In this document: in pieces, positions 16,670 through 27,317 of the stretch | How positions within the stretch are numbered: the stretch's first letter is position 1 | Layout of the letters: every line of letters begins with the position of its first letter | Source: Acaryochloris sp. CCMEE 5410 | GTDB taxonomy: Bacteria; Cyanobacteriota; Cyanobacteriia; Thermosynechococcales; Thermosynechococcaceae | Direction of reading: 5' to 3' | Assembly (NCBI RefSeq): GCF_000238775.2 | Contig: NZ_AFEJ02000002.1 | Span: 1,054,001-1,118,000 of the forward strand | DNA length: 64,000 bases | Translations under genes and position numbers: made by a program | The notes under the pieces: model-generated | The model's database searches: none | The model's input: the letters and a program-made list of their open reading frames with translations, nothing else | Told to the model about the DNA's origin: nothing

Positions 16670-19600
16670 TTACGATTGAACTTCTGAGAGTTGAGAAGTT
16701 TCAAGGGTTCCTAAAGATCGATAATTATCCGTTTCTCGAAGGCGCTGACTCAGGAATCGGCAAATTTCCAAAATAATATGGGGGCGCTGGGTCATTAGGC
16801 TAATAAAGCGGTTCTTCTCCAGCTTTAGCAATGTGCAATCTTCTAACGCGACAGCTCCATCCCAATGGGGGGCGTCATCAAACAAAGCCACTTCCCCAAA
16901 ATATTCACCGACAGAAAGCTGCTTTAAATCGCGGGATTGGTCATCAATGTTTTTCACAATCTGAACCTTACCCTCAGCAATGATGTAGAAGTGAGTACAC
17001 CAGCTGCCTTCTGAAAAGATAGTTTCCCCAGCCAGTTTTTGCTCTTGTTCTAGAGTTTGGTCAATCAGCAGTAGCTCATCCAGCGATAGATTCTTAAACA
17101 GAGCGACTTCTTTGAGCAGCAGCAGGCGTTTCATAAATTGATGGGTGGGTAAAGGATCTGGATCAACCGACAGAAAAATCTGTTCTGCCACGGTTTTGAC
17201 CAGGGGATCTGGATCATTGACTAAAGCAGAGGGTACCCCCGCTAGGGCAATTAAAGCCCCGATCCGAATCCATCGATCCTGAGTTTCCAAGGCTTCTAAC
17301 AGTAATTTATACCCTTTATCGCGCATCCATTGGGGTTCAACACAGCTCCGTCCACTCGTCGGCTCTTTTTTGACAAACTGTTCCAGCACGGGCAGAAGCG
17401 GTAAGACAAAGCGACGATTTTTCAAGGAAGCCAAGGCTTCGACCGCGCTGGCCAAATCCTTTTGCTCATTGGTGCTCAAAATCCGATTAATGGCGTTGAC
17501 GGTGCGGTCATGGCCCAAACAGGCCAAAATGTAGAGCACCTTTTGCAAGAGGCGATTGTGAAAATCTTCAATGGCTAAGGCTAAGGGGTGCCAAGTGGGG
17601 TCTGTGCTGGGGATTTGCTGCTGCCATTTGCGAGTATGGACGAGCTGCTGAAATTCAGGCGCTAGGTGTTCATACAAGATCTTGCCGGCCTGGCGATTGC
17701 GCACCTGTCCGATGGCTGCGATCGCAGTCTTTACAACTTCCGTATCATCCGCAGATAAGCTCTCTTGGGCCATCAGCAATCCAGCCTTGCCATAGGCGGG
17801 CAAAATCTGAGCTGCCTGCTGTCGAACCCGAGGATCAGGATCTTCAAATCCTACGGCAATATGGGTGACATAATCAGGGACATGGACCACCCCCAATAGC
17901 TGAAAGGCTGCAGCTCGCACCAGCGGAGCAGGATGATCGAGGGCTGTAATGGCAATATCTGCGAGATCTCGGTCCCCCGCTTGGCCCAGAGTAGCAAGGA
18001 TAGCCAAGCTTTCTTGCTGGATGCCAGGGTCGTCCTGGATCAGCAATTTTGTGAGCAATGGCATCAAGCTACGATCTTGGCTGCAGGCAATCACCCGCAC
18101 AACGGCTTGACCCGCAGCTTCAGACAGACCTGAGTACCAGATTTGATCGCAGGTGGATTGCAGGGTCTCGTCCGTTTGGCCGACTTGATCGACGGCGACA
18201 GCGGCTAAGGACCGAATGGTTGGATCGGCTTCTTTTAAAAGGATTTGTAGCTGTTCTGCCGTAAAGGGATAACGATTGGCAATTAGTATCTCTAAGGCGG
18301 TGGAGCGGAGCGGTCCAGAGACAGTCAGAAGGCAGTCTTCGAAAATCGCGACGGTTTCTGGATCGGGATTCGTGCTGAATAGACGAACGATAGCCGTTTG
18401 CAACTCGGGATCATCCTGTCCTAGCAAGGGCTGGACATCCAGATAAAACTGGCTGGGTTGCCCCAATTGGGTTGCAAATTCCAGACCCTTAATTTGAGTG
18501 TAGCGATCGCTATCTTTGAGCAAGTCGCGAATCACCGCATTGGACTCTGCCGGAAATTGCGCTTGCACATCCCCCAGCTCATCCAAATTAATGGCATCCG
18601 AACGAATCATTTCTTCCAGGCCCTGGGCATAGTATTTGCCCATGGGTAAGCGCAGACCAAATAAGACGCAAGTTAGGCCAATGGCAATCCAGGAAATTTG
18701 GGCCAGGCTGAGAGAATGATGGCAGATCAATAGCAGTCCCCCCGCTGAGGTCAAGCCCACTGCATAGAAAAAGCCATCGCTGAGGGTGCGAATTCGACCG
18801 AGAAACTCTCGGGGAACGGCATTGTAATTAAGCTGATGAACCGGGATGTTGATGCTTTTGTAGAGGCCATCTCCGTTGATATGGAGGGCGACGGCAGCAG
18901 GCAGGCTGGTTTGCAGGACGATGCCAAACAGACCAAACAGGGTGGTTAAGGGATAGACCACATTCATGCGGGCCACCCCGACCCAGTGCAAAAGAGGACG
19001 GGTAAAGCAATAGAGCACCAGCACCTGAATAACGCTGACGCTCACCCGCATCAAGCCTAAGAAGCCGGTGAGGGCATCTTCCGTAAAGTTATTGGCGTAG
19101 ATGCTAAACCATAAAAATTCGGCAGATAGGTAGATAATCACCAACAAAAAACTGCTGGCGGCTAGAAACAGCATCAGCGGGTAGCGCTTCACCAAGTCGG
19201 GAAAGGTCTTCAGGGCCTCGATCATGCCCACATTGTCTTTTTTGCCAACGGTTTCAATTTGGCGCTGGGTATTTTCCAGAAAGAACAATTGTGCGATCGC
19301 AATCCCAAAAATCACGGGTAACCCCAATAGGAGTTCTCGGGTCGAGAAAAAGTGTGATAGCAACGCCGTCAATCCCCCTCCAACCAGGGTTCCCCCCGCC
19401 TGGGCCATGCCAATGAACGGGGCATACCGCTTATAATCCAGAGCCGAAAAATAATCTGTCAGTAAGCTGGCATAGAGAATATTGTTATGAAAGTCCCACT
19501 GAAAAAAGACCAAAATCAGAACAATATAGTAGGTGGCGAGCCCGGTCTCAGCGAGCAGGAACCGCATGCCGACAGCCATTACTGCAGCCAGCATCAGCAT

Positions 19601-19858
19601 GTAACGAAAGAGTTGAGGCCGACTATACCGATCTACGACTTGAGAAAACAGTGCATAGGCTGGGATTGAAAACAGGCCAATCAAGATAAAGGCTAAGGGC
19701 AAACCATCTGCGCCTACATGGGTGAGAAATAGTGAATTCGCCACCGCCATCTCAATGACGCTATAGGTGAGCACCACCACGGCCAAAAGCAATAGCTGAG
19801 CCAGACGTCCCAATTTCCACGGGGACGAACCAGACGGAATCTCAGCTAAGTTGACCAT
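16670..19858 (-). CDS. Transporter-HEAT repeat-cyclic nucleotide-binding fusion protein
   Basis: 1062 residues. Residues 1-430 form a 12-helix major-facilitator/nucleotide-transporter-like membrane domain (SLFLTHVGADGLPLAFILIG; FIGMAQAGGTLVGGGLTALL). Residues about 450-880 are HEAT/PBS-lyase-like helical repeats (LVRAAAFQLLGVV; PRVRQQAAQILPAYG; VVKTAIAAIGQVR). Residues about 910-1040 form a cyclic nucleotide-binding fold (LFKNLSLDELLLIDQTL; FGEVALFDDAPHWDGAVALEDC). The phosphate cassette has FGE but Trp where the cNMP-binding Arg is expected, so ligand binding is doubtful. The architecture suggests a membrane carrier whose long cytoplasmic arm senses a signal or docks partners. The substrate is unknown. 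Confidence 0.85.
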   Translation of the reverse strand: MVNLAEIPSGSSPWKLGRLAQLLLLAVVVLTYSVIEMAVANSLFLTHVGADGLPLAFILIGLFSIPAYALFSQVVDRYSRPQLFRYMLMLAAVMAVGMRFLLAETGLATYYIVLILVFFQWDFHNNILYASLLTDYFSALDYKRYAPFIGMAQAGGTLVGGGLTALLSHFFSTRELLLGLPVIFGIAIAQLFFLENTQRQIETVGKKDNVGMIEALKTFPDLVKRYPLMLFLAASSFLLVIIYLSAEFLWFSIYANNFTEDALTGFLGLMRVSVSVIQVLVLYCFTRPLLHWVGVARMNVVYPLTTLFGLFGIVLQTSLPAAVALHINGDGLYKSINIPVHQLNYNAVPREFLGRIRTLSDGFFYAVGLTSAGGLLLICHHSLSLAQISWIAIGLTCVLFGLRLPMGKYYAQGLEEMIRSDAINLDELGDVQAQFPAESNAVIRDLLKDSDRYTQIKGLEFATQLGQPSQFYLDVQPLLGQDDPELQTAIVRLFSTNPDPETVAIFEDCLLTVSGPLRSTALEILIANRYPFTAEQLQILLKEADPTIRSLAAVAVDQVGQTDETLQSTCDQIWYSGLSEAAGQAVVRVIACSQDRSLMPLLTKLLIQDDPGIQQESLAILATLGQAGDRDLADIAITALDHPAPLVRAAAFQLLGVVHVPDYVTHIAVGFEDPDPRVRQQAAQILPAYGKAGLLMAQESLSADDTEVVKTAIAAIGQVRNRQAGKILYEHLAPEFQQLVHTRKWQQQIPSTDPTWHPLALAIEDFHNRLLQKVLYILACLGHDRTVNAINRILSTNEQKDLASAVEALASLKNRRFVLPLLPVLEQFVKKEPTSGRSCVEPQWMRDKGYKLLLEALETQDRWIRIGALIALAGVPSALVNDPDPLVKTVAEQIFLSVDPDPLPTHQFMKRLLLLKEVALFKNLSLDELLLIDQTLEQEQKLAGETIFSEGSWCTHFYIIAEGKVQIVKNIDDQSRDLKQLSVGEYFGEVALFDDAPHWDGAVALEDCTLLKLEKNRFISLMTQRPHIILEICRFLSQRLRETDNYRSLGTLETSQLSEVQS

Positions 19859-20136
19859 AAATACACTCTGCTAAATAACTTAATTTTGGCTTAATTTCCG
19901 TCTTAGGTGAATAATTCTGAGGCTGATCCCTGATGATCCCAAGCATGAACATTTCTGAGCCTAAAACATACCTGGATTGATCCAGATAAACTCAATGAAT
20001 CGCAATAAGTTATCTCTCTTCTTGTCCACTATTTGGATATATCCTGCTCCTCAATCACTACAATTGGGGTAGAGCAATGGATCCCTGTCTTTGGTGGGGC
20101 GGGGGTAAAAGGCCATGCATTTAGAGGGAAGCCAGT

Positions 20137-22869
20137 ATGGAGTGGTATCAACTGCATCCAGAGAACGTCCTGAATCATCTGGACACCTCTCTTGATCAGG
20201 GGCTTCCCCACACTGAGGCAGCGATTCGGCAACAGACCTATGGTCTGAATGAACTGATTGAACAAGGCCGCGAAAGTCCTTGGCAAATGCTGTGGAAACA
20301 GCTAACGGCCACCATGGTTTTGATTTTAATTGTGGCTGCAGTTCTATCGGGTTTGCTAGGAGATCTTAAAGATGCCCTAGCGATCTTAGCTATCGTTATT
20401 TTCAATGCTGGACTAGGCTTCTTTCAAGACTATCAGGCTGAAAAAGCGATTTCTGCTCTTAAAAAGCTGGCTGTCCCCCAAGTTAGAGTCAGGCGTCAAG
20501 GGGCCTGGCAGACAATCGGGGCTCAGTCTCTAGTCCCAGGCGATATCATCTGTCTTGAGGCAGGAAACTTGGTGCCTGCCGATGGCCGAGTCATTGATAG
20601 TGCCTCCTTACGAATACAAGAAGCATCACTAACGGGTGAGTCGGAACCCGTTGATAAGACGATTGATGCCTTAGCAGGTCAGTGCCCCTTAGCCGAACGC
20701 CACAATATGGTCTATATGGGGACTGCCGTTACCTATGGGCGAGGTCAAGCGGTTATCACTGACACTGGGATGAAAACAGAGCTAGGTCAGATTGCCGCAG
20801 CGATCCAAACGGCAAAGCCTAGCCCGACGTTACTGCAGCAGCGGTTGGATCAGTTTGGTAAACAACTTGCGATCGCAATCACAATCCTAATCCTCATTAT
20901 TTTTCTCATAGGACTACTCCAAGGCGAAAACTTGCGGTTTATGTTTTTGACAGCGGTGAGTTTAGGGGTAGCAGCGGTCCCAGAGGGGTTACCTGCCATC
21001 GTCACCATTGCCCTAGCGTTGGGGGCTCAGCGGATGTTGAAACATCAGGCTCTGATTCGGAAGTTGCCTGCTGTGGAGACCCTGGGGTCCGTGACGGTCA
21101 TTTGTTCGGACAAGACCGGGACCCTGACTGAAAACCGCATGACCGTCACAGATTTGGTCTTTGCAGATACAGAAATCACCCTCCCGACTACCGCCATACC
21201 CTTGACCCCCGAGCACCCTCCCCATCCAGGTGTGCAGCACCTCCAACCCCATCAACAATCGGCCCTCAATGTTATGTTGACCGGGCTGGCCCTCTGTAAT
21301 GATGCCTGCCTAGAATCGGACCCTGAGCACCCTGACCACTATCGTTTTCTCGGGGATCCGACTGAAACAGCGTTGCTAGCCGTCTCAGCCCAGTTGGGCT
21401 CCTGGCCACCTCAATTCCGTCAAGATCTGCCTCGACATCAGGAACTGCCCTTTGACGCCAATCGCAAATTGATGAGCACCGTGCATCCGTTTAAGACAAT
21501 GCCCTATCTGGAAGCCCTGGCTCAACAGGCTCCCGCGCCCCTCAGCTCCTTAAATCTGATGTTTACCAAGGGAGCCCTCGACCGTCTATTAGATTTATCC
21601 AGTCATATTTGGAGTCCAGATCGGGTCGAACCGCTCTCCGAGACGAAACGCCGCGAGATCTTTCAAATCCATGACCGCTTAGCCGCTGAAGGAAAACGTA
21701 TCTTGGGGATTGCCCTGCGCTGGCTTCCCCAAAGTCCGAATGGGCTGTCCCCACAAAATCTGGAACAAGACTTAGTTTTTATGGGATTGGTGGCCATGAT
21801 TGATCCGCCCCGCCCCGAAGCCAAAGACGCCGTGTTCTTATGCCAATCCGCAGGGATTCGCCCGGTGATGATTACGGGGGATCATCCGATTACCGCCAAC
21901 GCTATTGCCCAACAGCTACAAATTTCCAGCCGCCCACCCCTGACTGGTCAAGACTTATCCCAGTTGAATGAAGCTCAGCTCTCTGAGTCTGTGCAGCAGG
22001 TTTCGATTTATGCTCGGGTCTCTCCTCAACATAAGCTGGCGATTGTACGTACGTTGCAGCAGCAAGGGCAGGTTGTGGCCATGACAGGCGATGGGATCAA
22101 TGATGCCCCTGCCCTGAAACAAGCCGATATTGGGGTCGCCATGGGTATCACGGGCACCGATGTCGCCAAACAGGCCGCAGATATGATTCTGCTAAATGAC
22201 GATTTTTCCACCATTGTGGCGGCCGTGCGAGAAGGACGAGTCATTTATGACAATATTCGCAAATTTATTAAGTACACCCTTAGCGGCAATTGTGGTGAAC
22301 TGTGGGTGATCCTGATGGCTCCCTTGGTGGGGATGCCCATTCCGCTTCTACCCCTGCAAATTTTGTGGATCAATCTGTTGGCTGATGGTTTATTGGCGAT
22401 TGGGTTGAGTGTAGAACCCTCAGAGCGCAACATTATGCGTCGTTCTCCCTACTCTCCGACCGAGAATTTGTTTAGCCGGGGTGTCGGTCGGGATATTGCT
22501 TGGATCGGATTATGGTTAGGCTGTCTGTTTTTAGGGGTGGGTTACTGGGGTTGGCAGTTGGATTTGGCCCAATGGCAAACCTTTATCTTTACGACCCTGG
22601 CGTTTTCTCGAATTTTTCTAGTTCAGGCCATTCGAGGTGAGCAAGAGTCTTTTTTCAAAATGGGAGTTTTGAGCAACAAGCCGTTACTTGGATCGGTGAT
22701 CCTAACTACAGGACTCCAATTATTGGTCCTCTACAACCCAATGTTCCAAAAGATCTTCGAGACTCAGCCCCTTACTGTTATTGAGCTACTGCTCTGTCTT
22801 GGGGTTGCCAGCCTGGGCTTTTGGGCGGTGGAGCTACAGAAATGGGGGCTGCGCCAAAAAAAGCGCTAA
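20137..22869 (+). CDS. Cation-transporting P-type ATPase, P2A (SERCA-like, Ca2+)
   Basis: 910 residues. The N-terminal cation ATPase domain ([19 protein letters not shown]) is followed by the actuator loop with [10 protein letters not shown], membrane helix 4 with [12 protein letters not shown], the phosphorylation site Asp325 in [15 protein letters not shown], the nucleotide site KGALDRLL and the hinge [22 protein letters not shown]. The PEGLP helix with upstream VAAV is typical of P2A Ca2+ pumps; P2B/K+ or Na+ specificity cannot be fully excluded. It probably exports Ca2+ across the plasma membrane. It is divergent from the fusion transporter (278 bp) and its stop is only 6 bp from the end of the convergent pyruvate kinase gene. 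Confidence 0.93.
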   Translation: MEWYQLHPENVLNHLDTSLDQGLPHTEAAIRQQTYGLNELIEQGRESPWQMLWKQLTATMVLILIVAAVLSGLLGDLKDALAILAIVIFNAGLGFFQDYQAEKAISALKKLAVPQVRVRRQGAWQTIGAQSLVPGDIICLEAGNLVPADGRVIDSASLRIQEASLTGESEPVDKTIDALAGQCPLAERHNMVYMGTAVTYGRGQAVITDTGMKTELGQIAAAIQTAKPSPTLLQQRLDQFGKQLAIAITILILIIFLIGLLQGENLRFMFLTAVSLGVAAVPEGLPAIVTIALALGAQRMLKHQALIRKLPAVETLGSVTVICSDKTGTLTENRMTVTDLVFADTEITLPTTAIPLTPEHPPHPGVQHLQPHQQSALNVMLTGLALCNDACLESDPEHPDHYRFLGDPTETALLAVSAQLGSWPPQFRQDLPRHQELPFDANRKLMSTVHPFKTMPYLEALAQQAPAPLSSLNLMFTKGALDRLLDLSSHIWSPDRVEPLSETKRREIFQIHDRLAAEGKRILGIALRWLPQSPNGLSPQNLEQDLVFMGLVAMIDPPRPEAKDAVFLCQSAGIRPVMITGDHPITANAIAQQLQISSRPPLTGQDLSQLNEAQLSESVQQVSIYARVSPQHKLAIVRTLQQQGQVVAMTGDGINDAPALKQADIGVAMGITGTDVAKQAADMILLNDDFSTIVAAVREGRVIYDNIRKFIKYTLSGNCGELWVILMAPLVGMPIPLLPLQILWINLLADGLLAIGLSVEPSERNIMRRSPYSPTENLFSRGVGRDIAWIGLWLGCLFLGVGYWGWQLDLAQWQTFIFTTLAFSRIFLVQAIRGEQESFFKMGVLSNKPLLGSVILTTGLQLLVLYNPMFQKIFETQPLTVIELLLCLGVASLGFWAVELQKWGLRQKKR

Positions 22870-22875
22870 ATTCCC

Positions 22876-24336
22876 CTACTCAATCCGATGAATCTTGATA
22901 AAGTTAGTCCCCCTAGCTCGTTGGGTAGGAATGCCGCCAATAATCAAGATTTTGTCTCCAGACTCCACAAACTGTTTAGCCAGTAAAAATGATTGGGCTT
23001 GGGATACCAGCTCTTCAAAGGATTCCACCTGGTGGTCAATCAAAATGGGCTTGACGCCCCAAACCAAATTAAGGCGATGGTAAACCTTTTCACAGGGGGT
23101 AATGGCAATGACCGGAGTTCGAGGCCGCTCGCCTGCCGCCATCATTGCGGTGTAACCCGATGAGGTAAAAGCGGCAATGCACTTTAAGGTCAGTACGTCC
23201 TGAATCGCACTGAGGGCCTCACTGAGGGCATGGGTCTCATCAAAGCAGGCGGGTGGATTATTAACGAAGTTCAAATCAGGTTCCACATCCGTGGCAATCC
23301 GAGCCAACATTTCCACCGATTTAACGGGATATTCGCCTACCGCCGATTCTCCCGACAACATCACTGCATCCGTGCCATCAATAATGGCATTGGCAACGTC
23401 ACTGGCTTCGGCTCGCGTCGGTCGAGGATTGCGAATCATACTGTCCAGCATTTGGGTGGCGGTGACCACGGGGAGCTTGCGCTTATTACAAGCCCGAATA
23501 ATCTGCTTCTGCAGTTTAGGGACTTTTTCCGCACTCATTTCAACCCCTAAATCGCCACGGGCCACCATCACCGCATCACAAGCATCCAGAATCGCTTCCA
23601 GATTTGCGATCGCATGGGGTTTCTCAATCTTGGCCATCACCGGTACATCTGCTGCCCCATGCTGCGCTAGCACCTCTTTGAGCAGATGAATATCGGCGGC
23701 CCGACGGACAAAGCTAAGGGAGACCCAGTCCACCCCTTGGGACAGGCCAAACTCCAAGTCTTGCCGATCCTTGTCCGTCAAAGAGGGAAGCTGCAAATCT
23801 AGACTCGGAAGATTGACCCCCTTACGACTGCCTAAAATGCCACCTTGAATAATTTGACAATGGATTTGATCCCCTTCAACCTGTGCCACCCGTAATTCCA
23901 GCAAACCATCATCCATCAAAATAGGCGTTCCAGATTGGGCTTCATTCGCCAAATAGGGATAGTCAATGGCCACGGTTTGTGGTTGGTTGTGAAAGTGCTC
24001 TTCCGCCACTAACGTCAACCGTTCGCCTACAACTAAATTCATTGCCCCATCTGCAATCTGGCCAACTCTAATTTTGGGGCCTTGTAAATCCTGTAGCAAC
24101 GTAATAGGCGTATCGAGTTCTGCAGACACAGACCGCAACAGCTTTACCATTTGGGCATGCTGTTCATAAGTGCCATGGGAAAAGTTTAAGCGAGCCACAT
24201 CCATTCCGGCCCTCACCATTTGGCGAATAATCTCTGGGGAGCTACTGGCCGGACCAATAGTAGCAACGATTTTTGTCCGGTGCGTCAGGGATGCAATCAC
24301 GGTCGGTATTCTTTGGAAGTAAAGGCAGTCTTTCAA
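22876..24336 (-). CDS. pyk: Pyruvate kinase
   Basis: Converts phosphoenolpyruvate and ADP to pyruvate and ATP. Motifs: [16 protein letters not shown] with the substrate Arg, [13 protein letters not shown], the active site [19 protein letters not shown] containing the catalytic Lys, and the monovalent-ion region [10 protein letters not shown]. At up to 486 residues it is the short form, without the C-terminal PEP-utiliser-like domain that some cyanobacterial isoenzymes carry. ATG 24336 gives a non-conserved leader; the GTG at 24300 ([12 protein letters not shown]) is a good alternative. It is divergent from gap across 360 bp, placing two glycolytic genes around one control region. Confidence 0.97.
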   Translation of the reverse strand: MKDCLYFQRIPTVIASLTHRTKIVATIGPASSSPEIIRQMVRAGMDVARLNFSHGTYEQHAQMVKLLRSVSAELDTPITLLQDLQGPKIRVGQIADGAMNLVVGERLTLVAEEHFHNQPQTVAIDYPYLANEAQSGTPILMDDGLLELRVAQVEGDQIHCQIIQGGILGSRKGVNLPSLDLQLPSLTDKDRQDLEFGLSQGVDWVSLSFVRRAADIHLLKEVLAQHGAADVPVMAKIEKPHAIANLEAILDACDAVMVARGDLGVEMSAEKVPKLQKQIIRACNKRKLPVVTATQMLDSMIRNPRPTRAEASDVANAIIDGTDAVMLSGESAVGEYPVKSVEMLARIATDVEPDLNFVNNPPACFDETHALSEALSAIQDVLTLKCIAAFTSSGYTAMMAAGERPRTPVIAITPCEKVYHRLNLVWGVKPILIDHQVESFEELVSQAQSFLLAKQFVESGDKILIIGGIPTQRARGTNFIKIHRIE

Positions 24337-25753
<1,417 letters not shown>

Positions 25754-25772
25754 TTAGCCATTGCTTTATACC

Positions 25773-25808
25773 ACACTCCCTTAACCTATGGTTGGGGGAG
25801 TGTTTTTT
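25773..25808 (+). terminator. Intrinsic terminator of gap
   Basis: Perfect 8-bp stem ACACTCCC (25773-25780) / GGGAGTGT (25795-25802) followed by a T7 run. The loop contains the stop codon of the convergent GST gene, so the terminator overlaps that gene's 3' end. Confidence 0.88.
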
Positions 25809-26481
25809 TGGGAACAAGTAATGCATCAGCCCTCTGGCGACGCCGCTTTTGCCATAGTTTGGCCAGGGCTCGAATACTTCGCATAAACCGATCTTTCTCA
25901 GGAGCAGATAATTGAGTCTGCTGCCAAGCAGGTCTGGCCATCAGCACTTGGAGCCAGCGCTGTAACTTTGGCTGTTGATCCAATGTAAATCCTAAGTCAC
26001 CAAGTACCGGGACAAACGAGCCTGCCACAATATCCGCCAAACTTAAACCATCGCCACCAAAATAGGGGGCTTCTAGAAGCCCTTCAAATATATTCAGCAC
26101 CGTCACTGCCCGATATTTAGCATAGGTTTGTTGGTCTGGCTTTTTCATCAAGCACTCACCAATCGCTGGGACCAATTCATTCACAGCAATCATTTGCACC
26201 TGTCGCACCTTGGCAACTGCCTGGACAGATGCGGGCAGCAACTTAGGTTGGGGATATTGCAGGTCCAAATAATCCAAAATGGCTTGGGATTCTGTAATCG
26301 TCAAGCCATTGTCCACTAGTACCGGAATCCGACAAAAGGGGTTGAGGGTTCTGAACTCTGGAGTAAATTGATCGCCCCCCATATTTACGTATATCGGATC
26401 AAACGTTAGCCCCTTCTCAAGGAGCGTGATCCAAACGGGACGGCTAAAGAGGGATGGCTTGGCATAATAAAAAGAAATCAT
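25786..26481 (-). CDS. Glutathione S-transferase family protein
   Basis: 231 residues. The N-terminal thioredoxin-like domain (1-80) has FYYAKPSLFSRPVWITLLEKGL, the cis-Pro glutathione site FCRIPVLVDNG and ITESQAILDYLDLQYP, which binds the gamma-glutamyl part. The C-terminal all-helical domain (90-205) includes GGDGLSLADIVAGSFVPVLG with the N-capping Asp. A basic tail (KLWQKRRRQRADALL) follows. It probably detoxifies electrophiles or reduces peroxides in the cytoplasm. Its stop codon lies in the loop of the gap terminator. The next gene upstream on the same strand, the diheme cytochrome, is 187 bp away. Confidence 0.92.
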   Translation of the reverse strand: MISFYYAKPSLFSRPVWITLLEKGLTFDPIYVNMGGDQFTPEFRTLNPFCRIPVLVDNGLTITESQAILDYLDLQYPQPKLLPASVQAVAKVRQVQMIAVNELVPAIGECLMKKPDQQTYAKYRAVTVLNIFEGLLEAPYFGGDGLSLADIVAGSFVPVLGDLGFTLDQQPKLQRWLQVLMARPAWQQTQLSAPEKDRFMRSIRALAKLWQKRRRQRADALLVPKKTLPQP

Positions 26482-26668
26482 TGGTATTTTAGAACGAACG
26501 ATCGTACTAAATATAAAGCAAGCAGTATCATACCTTCAACCCCCAACGCCAGAACTCTTTCATTGTCTGAATTTAGCTGTTTTGGGATTGACTTGATAAT
26601 GTCACTGAACGACTTTGTGCCTAGGGATAACCTGGCCTAAGCAGGACCTCAGCCTTTCTCCAGACAGA

Positions 26669-27244
26669 CTATTGCGTCCACTCAGGGCTTAACTGACGGA
26701 AGTTGAGTTGGGAAACACCCGGATGACACCGAACACAGGTATCAGGGGTGACTGGTTCAGCAAAATCAACACCGGGATGCAAGATCTTAAAGAATGTTGA
26801 ACGCCTAACTTGGTATGGAATGGGGCGAAGACCATCTTCTCTCATCGGTCGAGAGAAGAATCTTAGGTATTCCCAGGTCTGGGTAAGTTCTGGATTTCTA
26901 AACGGGGGCAACACTACGCCGTAATGGTTGGTGTCCGGTAAGAGGGTCTGCCAAGTTTGGCTCGGTAATACTTGTGGGGGTAAAGCGACATGGCACGTTC
27001 CACACCGTTGCTGATAGAGTTTTTCACCCTGCTTGAGCTGAGGAGGGACCCGATCAACGCCACCGACAGACTCAGGGGTTGGCAGGGATTCTGAGGCTTG
27101 GGCTAAGGGGGCAGTTTCAATGGCCACAGAGGTTTGGATGTGAGCTAATCCCCAGCCCAGTACACAACTCCATAGGCTTAATAAAAAGATGAGGCCCCAG
27201 ATTGAACGTCGTCGTTTTCTTCTCAGTTTGATCATTTTGGACAT
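26669..27244 (-). CDS. Diheme cytochrome c (DHC-like)
   Basis: 191 residues. A basic start and hydrophobic helix (about 14-36) form a signal anchor for the periplasm or thylakoid lumen. Two heme c sites are present: CGTCH at 81-85 and CVRCH at 170-174, with about 85 residues between them. This spacing and the short C-terminus match the small cyanobacterial diheme cytochrome family (DHC). The electron partner is unknown. It is 73 bp downstream of the ClC gene on the same strand and might be co-transcribed. Confidence 0.9.
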   Translation of the reverse strand: MSKMIKLRRKRRRSIWGLIFLLSLWSCVLGWGLAHIQTSVAIETAPLAQASESLPTPESVGGVDRVPPQLKQGEKLYQQRCGTCHVALPPQVLPSQTWQTLLPDTNHYGVVLPPFRNPELTQTWEYLRFFSRPMREDGLRPIPYQVRRSTFFKILHPGVDFAEPVTPDTCVRCHPGVSQLNFRQLSPEWTQ

Positions 27245-27317
27245 TGCCTCTCACCATCTAATAAAGAGTCAGACGTTTGGGTCAATGTTCCATTACCTGA
27301 CATTGTTCAGGGCACAG

